In this document: positions 53,985 to 62,935 of the stretch, in pieces
Numbering within the stretch: position 1 is the stretch's first letter
How the letters are laid out: every line of letters starts with the position of its first letter
DNA from: Saccharothrix syringae
GTDB taxonomy: Bacteria; Actinomycetota; Actinomycetes; Mycobacteriales; Pseudonocardiaceae
DNA: 64,000 bases
Direction of reading: 5' to 3'
NCBI RefSeq assembly: GCF_009498035.1
Contig: NZ_CP034550.1
Location: 8,866,001 to 8,930,000 of the forward strand
The notes under the pieces: generated by a model
What the model saw: only the letters and a program-made list of their open reading frames with translations
Database searches by the model: none
What the model was told of the DNA's origin: nothing
Program-made: the position numbers and the translations under genes

Positions 53985-54667
53985 GTCTGCGCGACCTCTT
54001 CCTCCGGCGCCTCCTCCGGAGCCGGGGCGGGCATTTCGTCCCGCTGCACCGAGACCTCCCGGTGCCCCGCGGCCTCCCGCTGCACGGCGGCCCCGGGCGC
54101 CGGCCCGGCCATGACGCGGTCGGCGTTGGCGCTCGCCTCCCGCTCGAAGCGGTCGGACGGGTCGCTGACCTTGATGCCCCCGCCGGCGTCCGTGCCGTCC
54201 ACCGGGCCGCTGCGCTGCTGCACCACGTGCGTCAGCTCGTGGGCGAGCACGTGCCGCCCCGCGTCGGAGGACGGGTCGTACGCGTCGCGCTGGAACACGA
54301 TGTCCGACCCCACCGTGTAAGCGTGCGCGCTGACCGACCGGGCCGACTCGTGCGCCGCGCCGTCGGTGTGCACGCGCACGTCGCCGAAGTCCTGGTTGAA
54401 CCGGGCCTCCATGTCCTCGCGCACGTCCGCGTCCAGCGGCGAGCCGCCGGAGTTCACCACGTCGTGCACCGGCGACTCCTCGGCCAGGGCGCTCGCGCCC
54501 GCGTTGCCGACGACCCGCTGGAGCCCCAGCATGCCCGCCGGTCCCAGCACGTCCCGCCTGCCCGCGGCGGCGGCTCGGCCGAGCAGGTCGCCCTCGTCGC
54601 GGTCGGGCCGGTCGCCCCTGGGCCGGAACCCGGCCTCGCCGTCGTGGTCGTGCTCGTGGCCGCGCAT
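53939..54667 (-). CDS. DUF4157 (eCIS core domain) protein
   Basis: 242 residues. His/Asp-rich N-terminus, then [19 protein letters not shown] and the DUF4157 domain (about 65-150) with the zinc motif in [16 protein letters not shown]. The tail is acidic and carries repeated VQR triplets ([31 protein letters not shown]). DUF4157 is a marker of contractile injection loci, where it often heads toxin cargo; here no toxin domain follows. It may be cargo, a processing protease or a loading factor. ATG 54667 follows GGGAGGGAG. The 243 bp upstream contains an 18-bp repeat (54829-54864) and no gene. Confidence 0.9.
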   Translation of the reverse strand: MRGHEHDHDGEAGFRPRGDRPDRDEGDLLGRAAAAGRRDVLGPAGMLGLQRVVGNAGASALAEESPVHDVVNSGGSPLDADVREDMEARFNQDFGDVRVHTDGAAHESARSVSAHAYTVGSDIVFQRDAYDPSSDAGRHVLAHELTHVVQQRSGPVDGTDAGGGIKVSDPSDRFEREASANADRVMAGPAPGAAVQREAAGHREVSVQRDEMPAPAPEEAPEEEVAQTYVPPAVQREEDEEE

Positions 54668-54910
54668 GTCGCTCCCTCCCGAACCCCTCGCCCCATCGTG
54701 AACCCGCGGCCACCGAATGGACCACGACCTCACGGGCAGCGCTCGCTGCCCGAACGGGCGGCTGACGACAGCCGGTGGTCCGCGGCGGCGGGTGGCTCAC
54801 GGCAGGCCGGTGGTCTGTGGGAGGCCGGCGCGCGGCGGCGGTACAGCGCGCGGCGGCGGTACAGCGCGCGGCGGCCGACTCGGGCGCGTCGCCCTCACCG
54901 CCCCACCCCC

Positions 54911-56902
54911 TCACCGCCCCACCCCCTCCGCCGCCAACCCCAAGTACCGCCCGAACTCGCGCTCCCCGACCAACCGCCCCAGCTTGCGGTACTCGCGGGC
55001 CACCGCGCCGACCACCTCGGCCATGCCCACCGGCCGCCCCGACTCGGCGGCCAGGTACGCGGCCGTCACCGCGGCCGACCGGATGTGCCCGCCCGCCAGC
55101 TCGAACGACGCGGCCAGGAAGTCCAGGTCCACCTCACCGCGCGGCGCGGACGCCCCCAGGCACCGGTCCCACAGCCTCCGCCTCAACACCGGGTCGGGCA
55201 GCGGGAAGTCGACCACCACGTCCAGCCTGCGGGTGAACGCCTCGTCCAGGTTCGCCCGCAGGTTCGTGGCCAGCACCGCGATCCCGTCGAAGGTCTCCAC
55301 CCGCTGCAGCAGGTAGGCGCTCTCGATGTTGGCGTACCGGTCGTGCGCGTCGCGCACCTCCGACCGCTTGCCGAAGATCGCGTCGGCCTCGTCGAACAGC
55401 AGCACGCCGTTCACGCCCGCCGCCTCGGTGAAGATCCGCTCCAGGTTCTTCTCGGTCTCACCCACGTACTTGTCCACCACGGTCGCCAGGTTCACCGTGT
55501 AGAGGTCCAACCCCAAAGACGCGGCGATGACCTCGGCGGACATCGTCTTGCCGGTGCCGGAGTCGCCCGCGAACAGGCCCGTGACCCCCCTTCCGCGCCC
55601 GCCGCCGGGCCGCATCCGCCACTCGTCGATCACCCGGTCGCGGTGCCGCGCGCGGGACGCCAGCTCCCGCAGCAGGCCCACCACCTGGTCGGGCAGCACC
55701 AGGTCGTCCCAGCCGACCGCGGGTTCGACCCGGCGGGCCAGCCGCTGCAACCCGGCCGCGTTCTGGCTGCGCGCGCCCGCCCGCAGGTGCTCGGTGGTCA
55801 CCACGCCGCCGTCGACCAGGGCCGACACCGACGCGGCCCGCGCGGCGCGGGCGATCTGGCCGGGGCCGAGCACGAAGTGGGCGGTGGCGGCGGCCGGGTC
55901 GACGCCGGGCGCCAGCCGGCCGTCCAGGCGGGTCCGCCACACCCTGGCGCGCTCGGCGACCGGCAGCGGCCCGGCCTCGTGCGGCAGCGGCGGTTCGGTG
56001 CTCCACCGCGGGTCCCACACCCCCGGCCCGAACACCACCAGCGGCACCGCAGGGTGGGTGAGGTCGGTCAGCGGCGGCTCGTCCTCCACCGGCCCGAGCA
56101 CCAGCCCCGCGCCGCGCAGCACGGCCTCGCGCAGCACCGCGCCGCCCCGGTCCGGTTCGGCGCGCAGCCGGTCGGCGTCGACGCCCAGCACCGCGAACCC
56201 GGCCCGCCGCAACGCGGCGGCGGCCGTCTCCCGCGCGCCGCCGCCCGGGCGTTCCCGCAGGTGGACGAGCCGTATCCCGGCCTGGAAGGCGCGCACGAGC
56301 GGGCCCACGTCGGCGGCGGGCACCTCGTCGACGACCCGGGCCACCCCGGTGAGCGCCGCGTCCGGCCGGTCGTCGCCGAGCAGGTGGTTGACCACCCGGT
56401 CGGGCACGCGCAGCGACCGCGACAGGAACGGGCGCTCCCGGTCCTCCACCACCAGCAGCCCGGCGGCGGGCAGCGGGGAGGACGGGTCCAGCCGCGCCCG
56501 GCCGGCCGCCGACGCCTCGGGCAGCCCGCACAGGCGCAGCGCCAGGCCCGCGGTGGCCCGGCGGCGCGTCACGTCGTCGTTGAGGTAGCCGTAGAACTGC
56601 TCGAACCGGCTGTCCACGTCCGGCGCCAGCGCCACCAGCAGCAGCTCCACGTCCAGCCCGGTCAACCCGGCGGTGTCGGCCAGCCTCCCCAGCCGCCCGG
56701 CCGCCGGCGACTCCTGGAACGGCACGAACGGCTCCCGGCGGGTGGCCAGCAGGGCGTCGATCGCCTCGTCGGACAGGTAGAGGCCGCGGAACGGGTCGTC
56801 GGGGTTGTGGTCGGTGCCCCGGCGGGCCGCGACCGCGTCCCGGATGCGCCGCTCCAGGGCCGCGAGCCGGGTGAACAGGTGGGGCAGGCCGCCGGTGTTC
56901 AC
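54911..56902 (-). CDS. CIS-associated AAA+ ATPase (Pvc15-like)
   Basis: 663 residues. The N-terminal 400 residues are a family-specific, helical region with degenerate nucleotide-fold features (LTGLDVELLLVALAPDVDSR). The C-terminal AAA+ domain has Walker A GDSGTGKT (about 445-452), Walker B VLLFDEADAIFGKR (about 500), and an arginine region in LDEAFTRRLDVVVDFPLPD. Members are required for or aid assembly or cargo loading in Pvc/Afp systems. GTG 56902 overlaps the Pvc16-like stop (GTGA). Confidence 0.92.
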   Translation of the reverse strand: MNTGGLPHLFTRLAALERRIRDAVAARRGTDHNPDDPFRGLYLSDEAIDALLATRREPFVPFQESPAAGRLGRLADTAGLTGLDVELLLVALAPDVDSRFEQFYGYLNDDVTRRRATAGLALRLCGLPEASAAGRARLDPSSPLPAAGLLVVEDRERPFLSRSLRVPDRVVNHLLGDDRPDAALTGVARVVDEVPAADVGPLVRAFQAGIRLVHLRERPGGGARETAAAALRRAGFAVLGVDADRLRAEPDRGGAVLREAVLRGAGLVLGPVEDEPPLTDLTHPAVPLVVFGPGVWDPRWSTEPPLPHEAGPLPVAERARVWRTRLDGRLAPGVDPAAATAHFVLGPGQIARAARAASVSALVDGGVVTTEHLRAGARSQNAAGLQRLARRVEPAVGWDDLVLPDQVVGLLRELASRARHRDRVIDEWRMRPGGGRGRGVTGLFAGDSGTGKTMSAEVIAASLGLDLYTVNLATVVDKYVGETEKNLERIFTEAAGVNGVLLFDEADAIFGKRSEVRDAHDRYANIESAYLLQRVETFDGIAVLATNLRANLDEAFTRRLDVVVDFPLPDPVLRRRLWDRCLGASAPRGEVDLDFLAASFELAGGHIRSAAVTAAYLAAESGRPVGMAEVVGAVAREYRKLGRLVGEREFGRYLGLAAEGVGR

Positions 56903-57507
56903 GGGCGCCTGCGCACCGCGGCCGGCCGGTGCGCGACGTGGTCGCCGCCCACGGCCAGGTGCAGGCCCTCCCGGACCGGGGGACCGGCGGGCAGCACGCG
57001 CCCGGCGTCGACGGGCGCCGACACCACCACGTCCAGCGACGGCTTCAGCTCGCCGCCCAGCGCCGACCACACGTCGGCGAACGCGCGGTCCTCCGGCGGC
57101 GGCAGGGCCACGGTCATCGGCACGGGCAGCTTCAGCTCGTCCAGGGAGCCGGTGAGCAGCGCGGTCGGCAGCGACTCGTGCCGCAGGAAGCCGACCAGGA
57201 GCTCGGAGAGCAGCCGGTGCTCGTCCTCGGAGCGCTGCGTCCACGCCGTGACCAGGTAGGACAGCTTGATGTGCCGGGGCGGCAGGCGGCGGGCGGTGAC
57301 CTGGCCGTTCTCGTACTCGTTGAGCAGGCCCCGCTGGCGGCGGCGCAGGTCCTCGCGGATGTCGTAGAGGTAGACGTTGACCGTGGGCGCGTTGCGGCGC
57401 GCGGCCCAGTCCTTCGTGGGGGCCTCGAACGCGACCTCCACGTCCGTGCCGCGCAACGCGTCGTCGCGCACCAGCCGCCGCAGCGCCTCGTCTACCTCGT
57501 GGATCAC
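56899..57507 (-). CDS. DUF4255 terminal cap protein (Pvc16-like)
   Basis: 202 residues: VIHEVDEALRRLV, then PTVNVYLYDIREDLRRRQRG and LPPRHIKLSYLVTAWTQRSE, then LLSELLVGFLRHE. This is the DUF4255 family, the cap that ends tube and sheath in eCIS particles. It starts with GTG 57507 and is the first gene of the cap-ATPase transcription unit; no gene lies in the 197 bp before the membrane protein at 57705. Confidence 0.92.
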   Translation of the reverse strand: MIHEVDEALRRLVRDDALRGTDVEVAFEAPTKDWAARRNAPTVNVYLYDIREDLRRRQRGLLNEYENGQVTARRLPPRHIKLSYLVTAWTQRSEDEHRLLSELLVGFLRHESLPTALLTGSLDELKLPVPMTVALPPPEDRAFADVWSALGGELKPSLDVVVSAPVDAGRVLPAGPPVREGLHLAVGGDHVAHRPAAVRRRP

Positions 57508-57704
57508 GCTCCCACGATGGCCGGGCGGGGGTGCCGCGGACCAGCGGCGGTGCGGCGAACCTCCGGGCAGCGCCGGCTGCCCGTGCGGGCAGTCCGCCGC
57601 TGCGCCGAACCGGTCAGGAATCGAGAAGCACGCGGCGGCGGGCGGTACCTAGTGTCCTTCCCACGCAACCGCGCCAAACGCTTTCCACCCCTGAGGAGCC
57701 TGTG

Positions 57705-57917
57705 ATGAACGGGAAGAAGTGGGTCCGCCCGCTGCACCGCTGGACGTCCATCGCCTTCACGGTGACCGTGGTCGCCTGCTTCGCCTTCCTCGGCCAGGCG
57801 GAGTCCCTCCCCTGGCTGTTCTACCTGCCGCTGCCGCCGCTCGCCGTGCTCCTGTTCTCCGGCCTCTACCTGTTCTCGCTGCCCTACCTGGGGAAGCGGC
57901 GCGCGCGGGCGTCGTGA
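57705..57917 (+). CDS. Small two-helix membrane protein
   Basis: 70 residues from ATG 57705 with GAGGAG upstream. Two membrane segments (about 15-31 and 37-58) are framed by basic ends (NGKKWVRPLHRWTS, GKRRARAS), so both ends are probably cytoplasmic. No enzyme motif. Similar small proteins with LHRWTSIAFT are widespread in actinomycetes and of unknown function. It is divergent from the cap gene and converges on the catalase gene with a 3-bp gap. Confidence 0.78.
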   Translation: MNGKKWVRPLHRWTSIAFTVTVVACFAFLGQAESLPWLFYLPLPPLAVLLFSGLYLFSLPYLGKRRARAS

Positions 57918-57920
57918 AGT

Positions 57921-59579
57921 TCAGTCGAACGTGACGCGCGCGTTGGGCACGCAGTGGGTCATCTTGAGCCCCCTCACGTCGCGCGGGCCGTTGTCACCGA
58001 GGTGTTCCAGGCGCTTGCGGTCCTCGTCGGTGAGGTCCTGGCTCGCCAGCGGCCGCAGTGGGGCGACGTCGGCGGGCCGGATGCCCAGCCCCTCGCCCAC
58101 GCGCAGCCCGAGGTCGTCCTCGACGAGCAGGAAGTGCCAGACCATCCGCTCCTGGACGGGCCGGTCGCACTGGGCGAGCAGGGTGACGAAGTTGTGCACC
58201 AGGTCGTCGCGCTCCCACGGTTCGAGGAGCAGGTAGCGCTGCCCGGCCTGGGTGTAGTCGTTGGCGCGGGGGATGCGCTTGCGGGTGAGCCGGCCCTCGA
58301 TGACCGGCCCCTGCTCGTCGTGGGTGGGGTACTGGGCCTCCCGCACCCCGTCGACGATCGACGGCTCGTAGTTGACGTGCGGGTTGTCGCCCGACGCGCC
58401 GTTGCGGTAGGCCATCTGGCCGTCGCGCTGGTTGGTGCGGACGTCGACGCCCTCCTTCGGCCGGTTGACCGGCAGCTGGAGGTAGTTGGGCCCGACCCGG
58501 TAGCGCTGGGTGTCGCTGTAGGAGAAGGTGCGGCCGACGAGCATCTTGTCGTCGGAGAAGTCCAGGCCGTCGACCAGCACGCCGGTGCCGAAGGCGATCT
58601 GCTCGTTGTCGGCGAAGAAGTCGCTGACGTTGCGGTCGAGCACCATGCGGCCGACCGGCTTGGCGGGGAACTCGTTCTCCGGCCACACTTTCGTGTCATC
58701 CAGCGGGTCGAAGTCCAACTCGGGGTGATCGTCGTCGCTCATGATCTGGACCAGCAGCTCCCACTCGGGGGAATCGCCGCGCTCGATGGAGTCGTAGAGG
58801 TCCTTGGTGGCGTGACCGAGTTCGGTGGCCTGGATCCGGGCCGCGTCGTCCTCGGTCATGCTGCGGACACCGGCCTTGGGCATCCAGTGGTACTTGACCA
58901 GGTGCGACTCGCCCTCGGCGTTGACCCACTTGTAGGTGTTCACGCCGAAGCCCTGCATGTGCCGGTAGTCGGCGGGGATGCCGCGCGGGCTGAACAGGTT
59001 GACCAGCATGTGCATGCACTCGGGCGTCTGCGACATGAAGTCGAAGATCCGGTTGGGTTCCTGCCGGAAGGTCACCGGGTCGGGCTTGAGGGCGTGGATG
59101 ACGTCGGGGAACTTGACGGCGTCCCGGATGAAGAACACGGCCAGGTTGTTGCCGACCAGGTCCCAGTTGCCGTCCTCGGTGTAGAACTTCACCGCGAAGC
59201 CGCGCGGGTCGCGCGCGCACTCCGACGAGTCCCGCCCGCCGATGACGGTGGAGAAGCGGACGGCCACCTCGGTGCGCCCGCCCCTGTCCTGGAACAGCTT
59301 GGCGCGGGTGTAGCGGGCGATCGGCTCGTCCCCCCAGGCGCCGTACGCCTCGAAGTGACCGAACGCGACCGCCCCCCGGGCGTGAACCACCCGTTCGGGG
59401 ATGCGCTCCCGGTCGAAGTGGCTGACCTTCTCCAGGAAGTGGTAGTTCTCCAGGGTGGCCGGCCCCCGCGCGCCGACGGTCCGCTGGTTCTGGTTGTCGT
59501 AGATGGGGTGGCCCTGCCGGTCGGTCAGGACCGGCCGGTCGTCACCGGGCTGGGGCCCCTTGCTCGCCACGTCGGTCAT
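57921..59579 (-). CDS. Heme catalase
   Basis: 552 residues. The catalytic His is in [14 protein letters not shown], the Asn in [14 protein letters not shown], and the proximal Tyr that binds heme in [30 protein letters not shown] is also conserved. It converts hydrogen peroxide to water and oxygen in the cytoplasm. ATG 59579 follows AAGGAC. The C-terminus ([16 protein letters not shown]) is slightly longer than in short catalases. It is divergent from the NLR-like gene, with 142 bp between. Confidence 0.95.
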   Translation of the reverse strand: MTDVASKGPQPGDDRPVLTDRQGHPIYDNQNQRTVGARGPATLENYHFLEKVSHFDRERIPERVVHARGAVAFGHFEAYGAWGDEPIARYTRAKLFQDRGGRTEVAVRFSTVIGGRDSSECARDPRGFAVKFYTEDGNWDLVGNNLAVFFIRDAVKFPDVIHALKPDPVTFRQEPNRIFDFMSQTPECMHMLVNLFSPRGIPADYRHMQGFGVNTYKWVNAEGESHLVKYHWMPKAGVRSMTEDDAARIQATELGHATKDLYDSIERGDSPEWELLVQIMSDDDHPELDFDPLDDTKVWPENEFPAKPVGRMVLDRNVSDFFADNEQIAFGTGVLVDGLDFSDDKMLVGRTFSYSDTQRYRVGPNYLQLPVNRPKEGVDVRTNQRDGQMAYRNGASGDNPHVNYEPSIVDGVREAQYPTHDEQGPVIEGRLTRKRIPRANDYTQAGQRYLLLEPWERDDLVHNFVTLLAQCDRPVQERMVWHFLLVEDDLGLRVGEGLGIRPADVAPLRPLASQDLTDEDRKRLEHLGDNGPRDVRGLKMTHCVPNARVTFD

Positions 59580-59721
59580 GACGGTCGCGTCGTCCTTCCG
59601 CGCGTCTTTCCCGGGACTGCTTCGTCCCCTCGGACTACCCCTGGACCGAACGGAGTAACTGACCGGGTCGGGTGGCAATTCTGCGGACCTCCGGCGGGCG
59701 ACCGCCCGGAGACTGACCGGC

Positions 59722-61464
59722 GTGCGGAACGAGGCGGGCGCGGTGACCGGCGCCGTGGTCCAGGCGGGCTCGGTGGGGCAGGTGAACCTGGTCGCTTCGA
59801 GACCACCGGTCCGCCCGGCGCAGCTGCCACCGGACGTCTCGCACTTCACCGGTCGCACGCGGGAGATGGCGGAGCTGAACACCCTCCTGACCACCCGAAC
59901 CGAGGCGGTCGTCATCTCGGCCATCGCGGGCACGGGCGGCGTTGGCAAGACGTCGCTCGCGGTCCACTGGGCCCACCGGGTCAGGGACCGCTTCCCCGAC
60001 GGGCAGCTGTACGTGAACCTCCGGGGCTTCGACCCCGACCCGCCGGTCCCCCCGGCGCAAGCCCTGGACGGCTTCCTGCGCGCCCTCGGCATGTCCGGCG
60101 AGACGATCCCCCGGAGCGTCGACGCGATGGCCGCCACCTACCGGTCCCTGCTGGCGGACCGCCGTGTCCTGGTGGTGCTGGACAACGCGGCGACCGTCGA
60201 CCAGGTCCGCCCCCTGCTGCCGAACACCGCCACCTGCGCGGTCGTGGTCACCAGCCGGAACCGCCTGGCGGGACTGGTGGCCCGCGACGGCGCCCACCGG
60301 ATCAACCTGGACCAGCTCCCACCGGACGAGGCGGTGTCGCTCTTGCGGGGTGTCATCGGCCCAACAGCCGACACCGACGCGATCCACGAACTCGCCCGCC
60401 GGTGCGGCTACCTGCCCCTGGCACTGCGCATAGCCGCCGAGCACGTCGTCAACCACCCGCAGCGCCCGGTGTCCGACCTGGTGGCTGGTCTGGCGGACGA
60501 GCAGCGCCGACTGGACCTGCTCGCCGCCGAGGACGACGAGGCCACGGCAGTGCGAACCGTGTTCGAGTGGTCGTACCGCGCGCTCCCGCCCCCGACGGCA
60601 CGGGTGTTCCGGCTGCTCGGCCTGCACCCGGGTCCCTCGTTCAGCGCTCCGGCGATCGCCGCCCTGGCCGGTCTGAGTGACGCCGAGGTGCGCCGCCACC
60701 TGGACAAGCTCACCGGCACGCACATGCTGACCGAACTGCCCGGCAACCGCTTCCAGCTCCACGACCTGCTGCGGGATTACAGTCGCGAACGCGCCGACCT
60801 GGATGAGGCGGAAGACGCTCGGATCGCCGCCGTGCCACTCGCGGCTACCTTTGGCTTCCACCGCCTGGCCGCGCAGTTCCCCTTTGTTACAACCGACACC
60901 CTCGTACTGAGGGCGCGGTGGCAGGAAATCGTGACCATCAGCGAGGTCGGCTTGCACAGCGCGCACACCGAGCAGGACTCCCCACTGATATTGACTGCAC
61001 TAAGCCAACTCGCAGACGCCTACTTTTGGGCGGATCGCTTCAGCGAGTCCTTCAAAGTCGCAGGGCAGATGTTGACAGAGGCGCGAGATTTTGGTGAATG
61101 CCGAAGGGAGGCACAGGCACTGCACGCCGTAGCGATGGCTCAGGAAAAACTCGGACAAGCGACCGAAGCGGTTGCGCACTACCGTTCCGCCCTGTCGATA
61201 TACCGGAAGATCGGGGACCTCCGAGGCGAAGGTGTCATGCTCTGCATGTTGGGAAATATCCACAGGCGTCAACAGCGCTTCAATGAAGCAAAAAAGCACA
61301 TAGACCAGGCCATACACATCTTCAATCGCACCGGAAACACCTGGAGCAAGGCTCTCGCCCTTCGCAAAATAGCCCGGTTACACCTCGACCTGGACCGTCC
61401 CGGAAAGGCGATCCAGGCGTTCAGCCGAGCTGTTGCGCTCTCCCGCGCGGAAGGCGACCACTAG
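59722..61464 (+). CDS. NLR-like NB-ARC/TPR protein, ends at in-frame amber codon
   Basis: 580 residues to the TAG at 61462. The N-terminus ([19 protein letters not shown]) is a short glycine/valine segment with a VQAG core, similar to RHIM-like bacterial amyloid signalling motifs. A STAND NTPase follows: Walker [11 protein letters not shown], Walker [18 protein letters not shown] and [15 protein letters not shown]. The last 200 residues are TPR-like ([40 protein letters not shown]). Such proteins act as signal-dependent switches in regulation, cell death or defence. From about 60880 the GC content drops, unlike the NTPase part. Confidence 0.82.
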   Translation: MRNEAGAVTGAVVQAGSVGQVNLVASRPPVRPAQLPPDVSHFTGRTREMAELNTLLTTRTEAVVISAIAGTGGVGKTSLAVHWAHRVRDRFPDGQLYVNLRGFDPDPPVPPAQALDGFLRALGMSGETIPRSVDAMAATYRSLLADRRVLVVLDNAATVDQVRPLLPNTATCAVVVTSRNRLAGLVARDGAHRINLDQLPPDEAVSLLRGVIGPTADTDAIHELARRCGYLPLALRIAAEHVVNHPQRPVSDLVAGLADEQRRLDLLAAEDDEATAVRTVFEWSYRALPPPTARVFRLLGLHPGPSFSAPAIAALAGLSDAEVRRHLDKLTGTHMLTELPGNRFQLHDLLRDYSRERADLDEAEDARIAAVPLAATFGFHRLAAQFPFVTTDTLVLRARWQEIVTISEVGLHSAHTEQDSPLILTALSQLADAYFWADRFSESFKVAGQMLTEARDFGECRREAQALHAVAMAQEKLGQATEAVAHYRSALSIYRKIGDLRGEGVMLCMLGNIHRRQQRFNEAKKHIDQAIHIFNRTGNTWSKALALRKIARLHLDLDRPGKAIQAFSRAVALSRAEGDH

Positions 61465-61626
61465 AAGACGGCCCGTACCCTCGAAACGCTCGGCGACACC
61501 CTGCACGCCACCGGTCGCCCCACCGAAGCCCGCCAGGCGTGGCGCGAAGCCCTGGCCCTCTACGAGGAACTGAACGCCCCGCAAGCCCCAGAACTCCGCG
61601 CCCGCCTCAACCCCGATCAGGTGTAA
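61465..61626 (+). pseudogene. Read-through remnant of the NLR-like protein C-terminus
   Basis: The same frame stays open for 53 codons after the TAG and ends at TAA 61624-61626. It encodes TARTLETLGDTLHATGRPTE and QAWREALALYEELNAP, a normal last TPR unit of this protein family. The amber codon therefore looks like a point change (for example TAC to TAG). The end overlaps the convergent binding-protein gene by 10 bp. Confidence 0.75.
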
Positions 61627-62909
61627 CAAGGCTTGTCGAACGTGAACGCCTTGGCCGTCGGCCCGGTGAAGAAGTCCTTCACCAACCCCACCCCGGTGGC
61701 CGCCGACTCGTCCGGCTTGTAGATCAACGACTGCCGGAACGTCGACTCGTCCGGCGTCCCGTTGAACTTCCCCGCCCCGACAGGCAGCATCCCCTCGTAG
61801 TCCACCGCGTCCAACTGCCGCACCGCGTCGAGCACCCCGGCCCGCGTCAAGTCCTTGTTCGCCGCCGCCTTCTCCAGAGCCGCCTTCAACGGGTAGGCCC
61901 ACACCCACCCCGACGTGTACCCGTCGTTCGGCGTGACCCCCGGCAGGGCCTCCCGCATCGCCTTGTGCCCCGGCGAATCGGTCCCCCACGACTTCCACGG
62001 CGCCGACTGGTAGTACAGCGCCTTGATCGCGGGCGCCGCCGGGCTGGCCAGCAGGCCCTGGTTCCACGTCGGCGAGGTGCCGATGAACTTCCCGGTGAAG
62101 CCGCGGGCCGCGGTCTGGCCGATGATCACCGCCGCGTCGGTCGGGCCGACCGTCAGGATCACCACGTCCGGCTTGGCCGACACGATCGCGTCGATCGCAC
62201 CGCCCTGGTTGTCCTGCCCCGTCTGGGTGACCGCGTTGGAGAACGCCACGCCGCGCCCCTCCGCGGCGCGACGGGCCCCCGCCGCGGCGTCGTCACCGTA
62301 ATCACCCGGCAGGTGGACGGCCATGACGCTCCTGGCCTTGAGGTCGTCCACCGCGTAGTCGACCGCGTTCATCGACTCCACGCAGTAGTTCGCGCCGGAC
62401 TCCAGCACGACCTCCTCGAACCCCCACAGCGACGTCCACGACGCCGGCACGCTCACCATCCGCGTGTTCTCCAGGTCGGGCAGGATGGCCGCGGTGGTCG
62501 GGGAGCCCAGGGTCTGGGTCAGCGCCAGGACGTCGCCCTTCATCTCCTGGTAGACCTGGTTGTGGATCTGCGGGTTGTACTTGTTGTCGGCGATGTGGGT
62601 GGTCATGTCCACGTCGTAGCCGCCGATGCCGCCACCGTCGTTCACGCGCTTCCAGAACGCCTTCTGCGCGTCCACGATCGACGTGGCCAGGGCCTTGAAC
62701 GGCCCCTCGGTCAGGTCGGAGATCGTGCCGAGGTAGATGCAGCCGCGGTCGGCGTGGCCGGTGTCCGGGCACGGCTCCTGGGTCACGCCGAAGTCGACCT
62801 TGATGCCGCCCCTGCCCTCCGCGGGCGCCGCGCCGTCACCACCGCGGCAGGCCGCGGCGGCGAGCGCCACCACCGCCAGGCCCGCGAGCACCGCTCTGTG
62901 CGTTGCCAT
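61617..62909 (-). CDS. ABC transporter substrate-binding lipoprotein (branched-chain amino-acid type)
   Basis: 430 residues. The lipobox is in VVALAAAAC, so it is a lipid-anchored outer-face protein. The mature part is a periplasmic-binding type I fold (IYLGTISDLTEGPFKALATS, DDGGGIGGYDVDM-like segment, then ALTQTLGSPTTAAILPDLEN). This is the Leu/Ile/Val-binding family. The ligand is not proven. It lies 26 bp behind the LivM gene in the same direction, so the two are probably co-transcribed. ATG 62909 is used; ATG 62918 is also in frame. Confidence 0.9.
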   Translation of the reverse strand: MATHRAVLAGLAVVALAAAACRGGDGAAPAEGRGGIKVDFGVTQEPCPDTGHADRGCIYLGTISDLTEGPFKALATSIVDAQKAFWKRVNDGGGIGGYDVDMTTHIADNKYNPQIHNQVYQEMKGDVLALTQTLGSPTTAAILPDLENTRMVSVPASWTSLWGFEEVVLESGANYCVESMNAVDYAVDDLKARSVMAVHLPGDYGDDAAAGARRAAEGRGVAFSNAVTQTGQDNQGGAIDAIVSAKPDVVILTVGPTDAAVIIGQTAARGFTGKFIGTSPTWNQGLLASPAAPAIKALYYQSAPWKSWGTDSPGHKAMREALPGVTPNDGYTSGWVWAYPLKAALEKAAANKDLTRAGVLDAVRQLDAVDYEGMLPVGAGKFNGTPDESTFRQSLIYKPDESAATGVGLVKDFFTGPTAKAFTFDKPCYT

Positions 62910-62935
62910 CCCATCCACCCTTCACACGCGAGAGA

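Noticed and set aside
35442..57507. Prophage or tailocin interpretation of the tail genes
   Set aside because: No capsid, portal, terminase, integrase, holin or lysin gene is present, while the DUF4255 cap, AAA+ ATPase and DUF4157 genes are hallmarks of injection systems.
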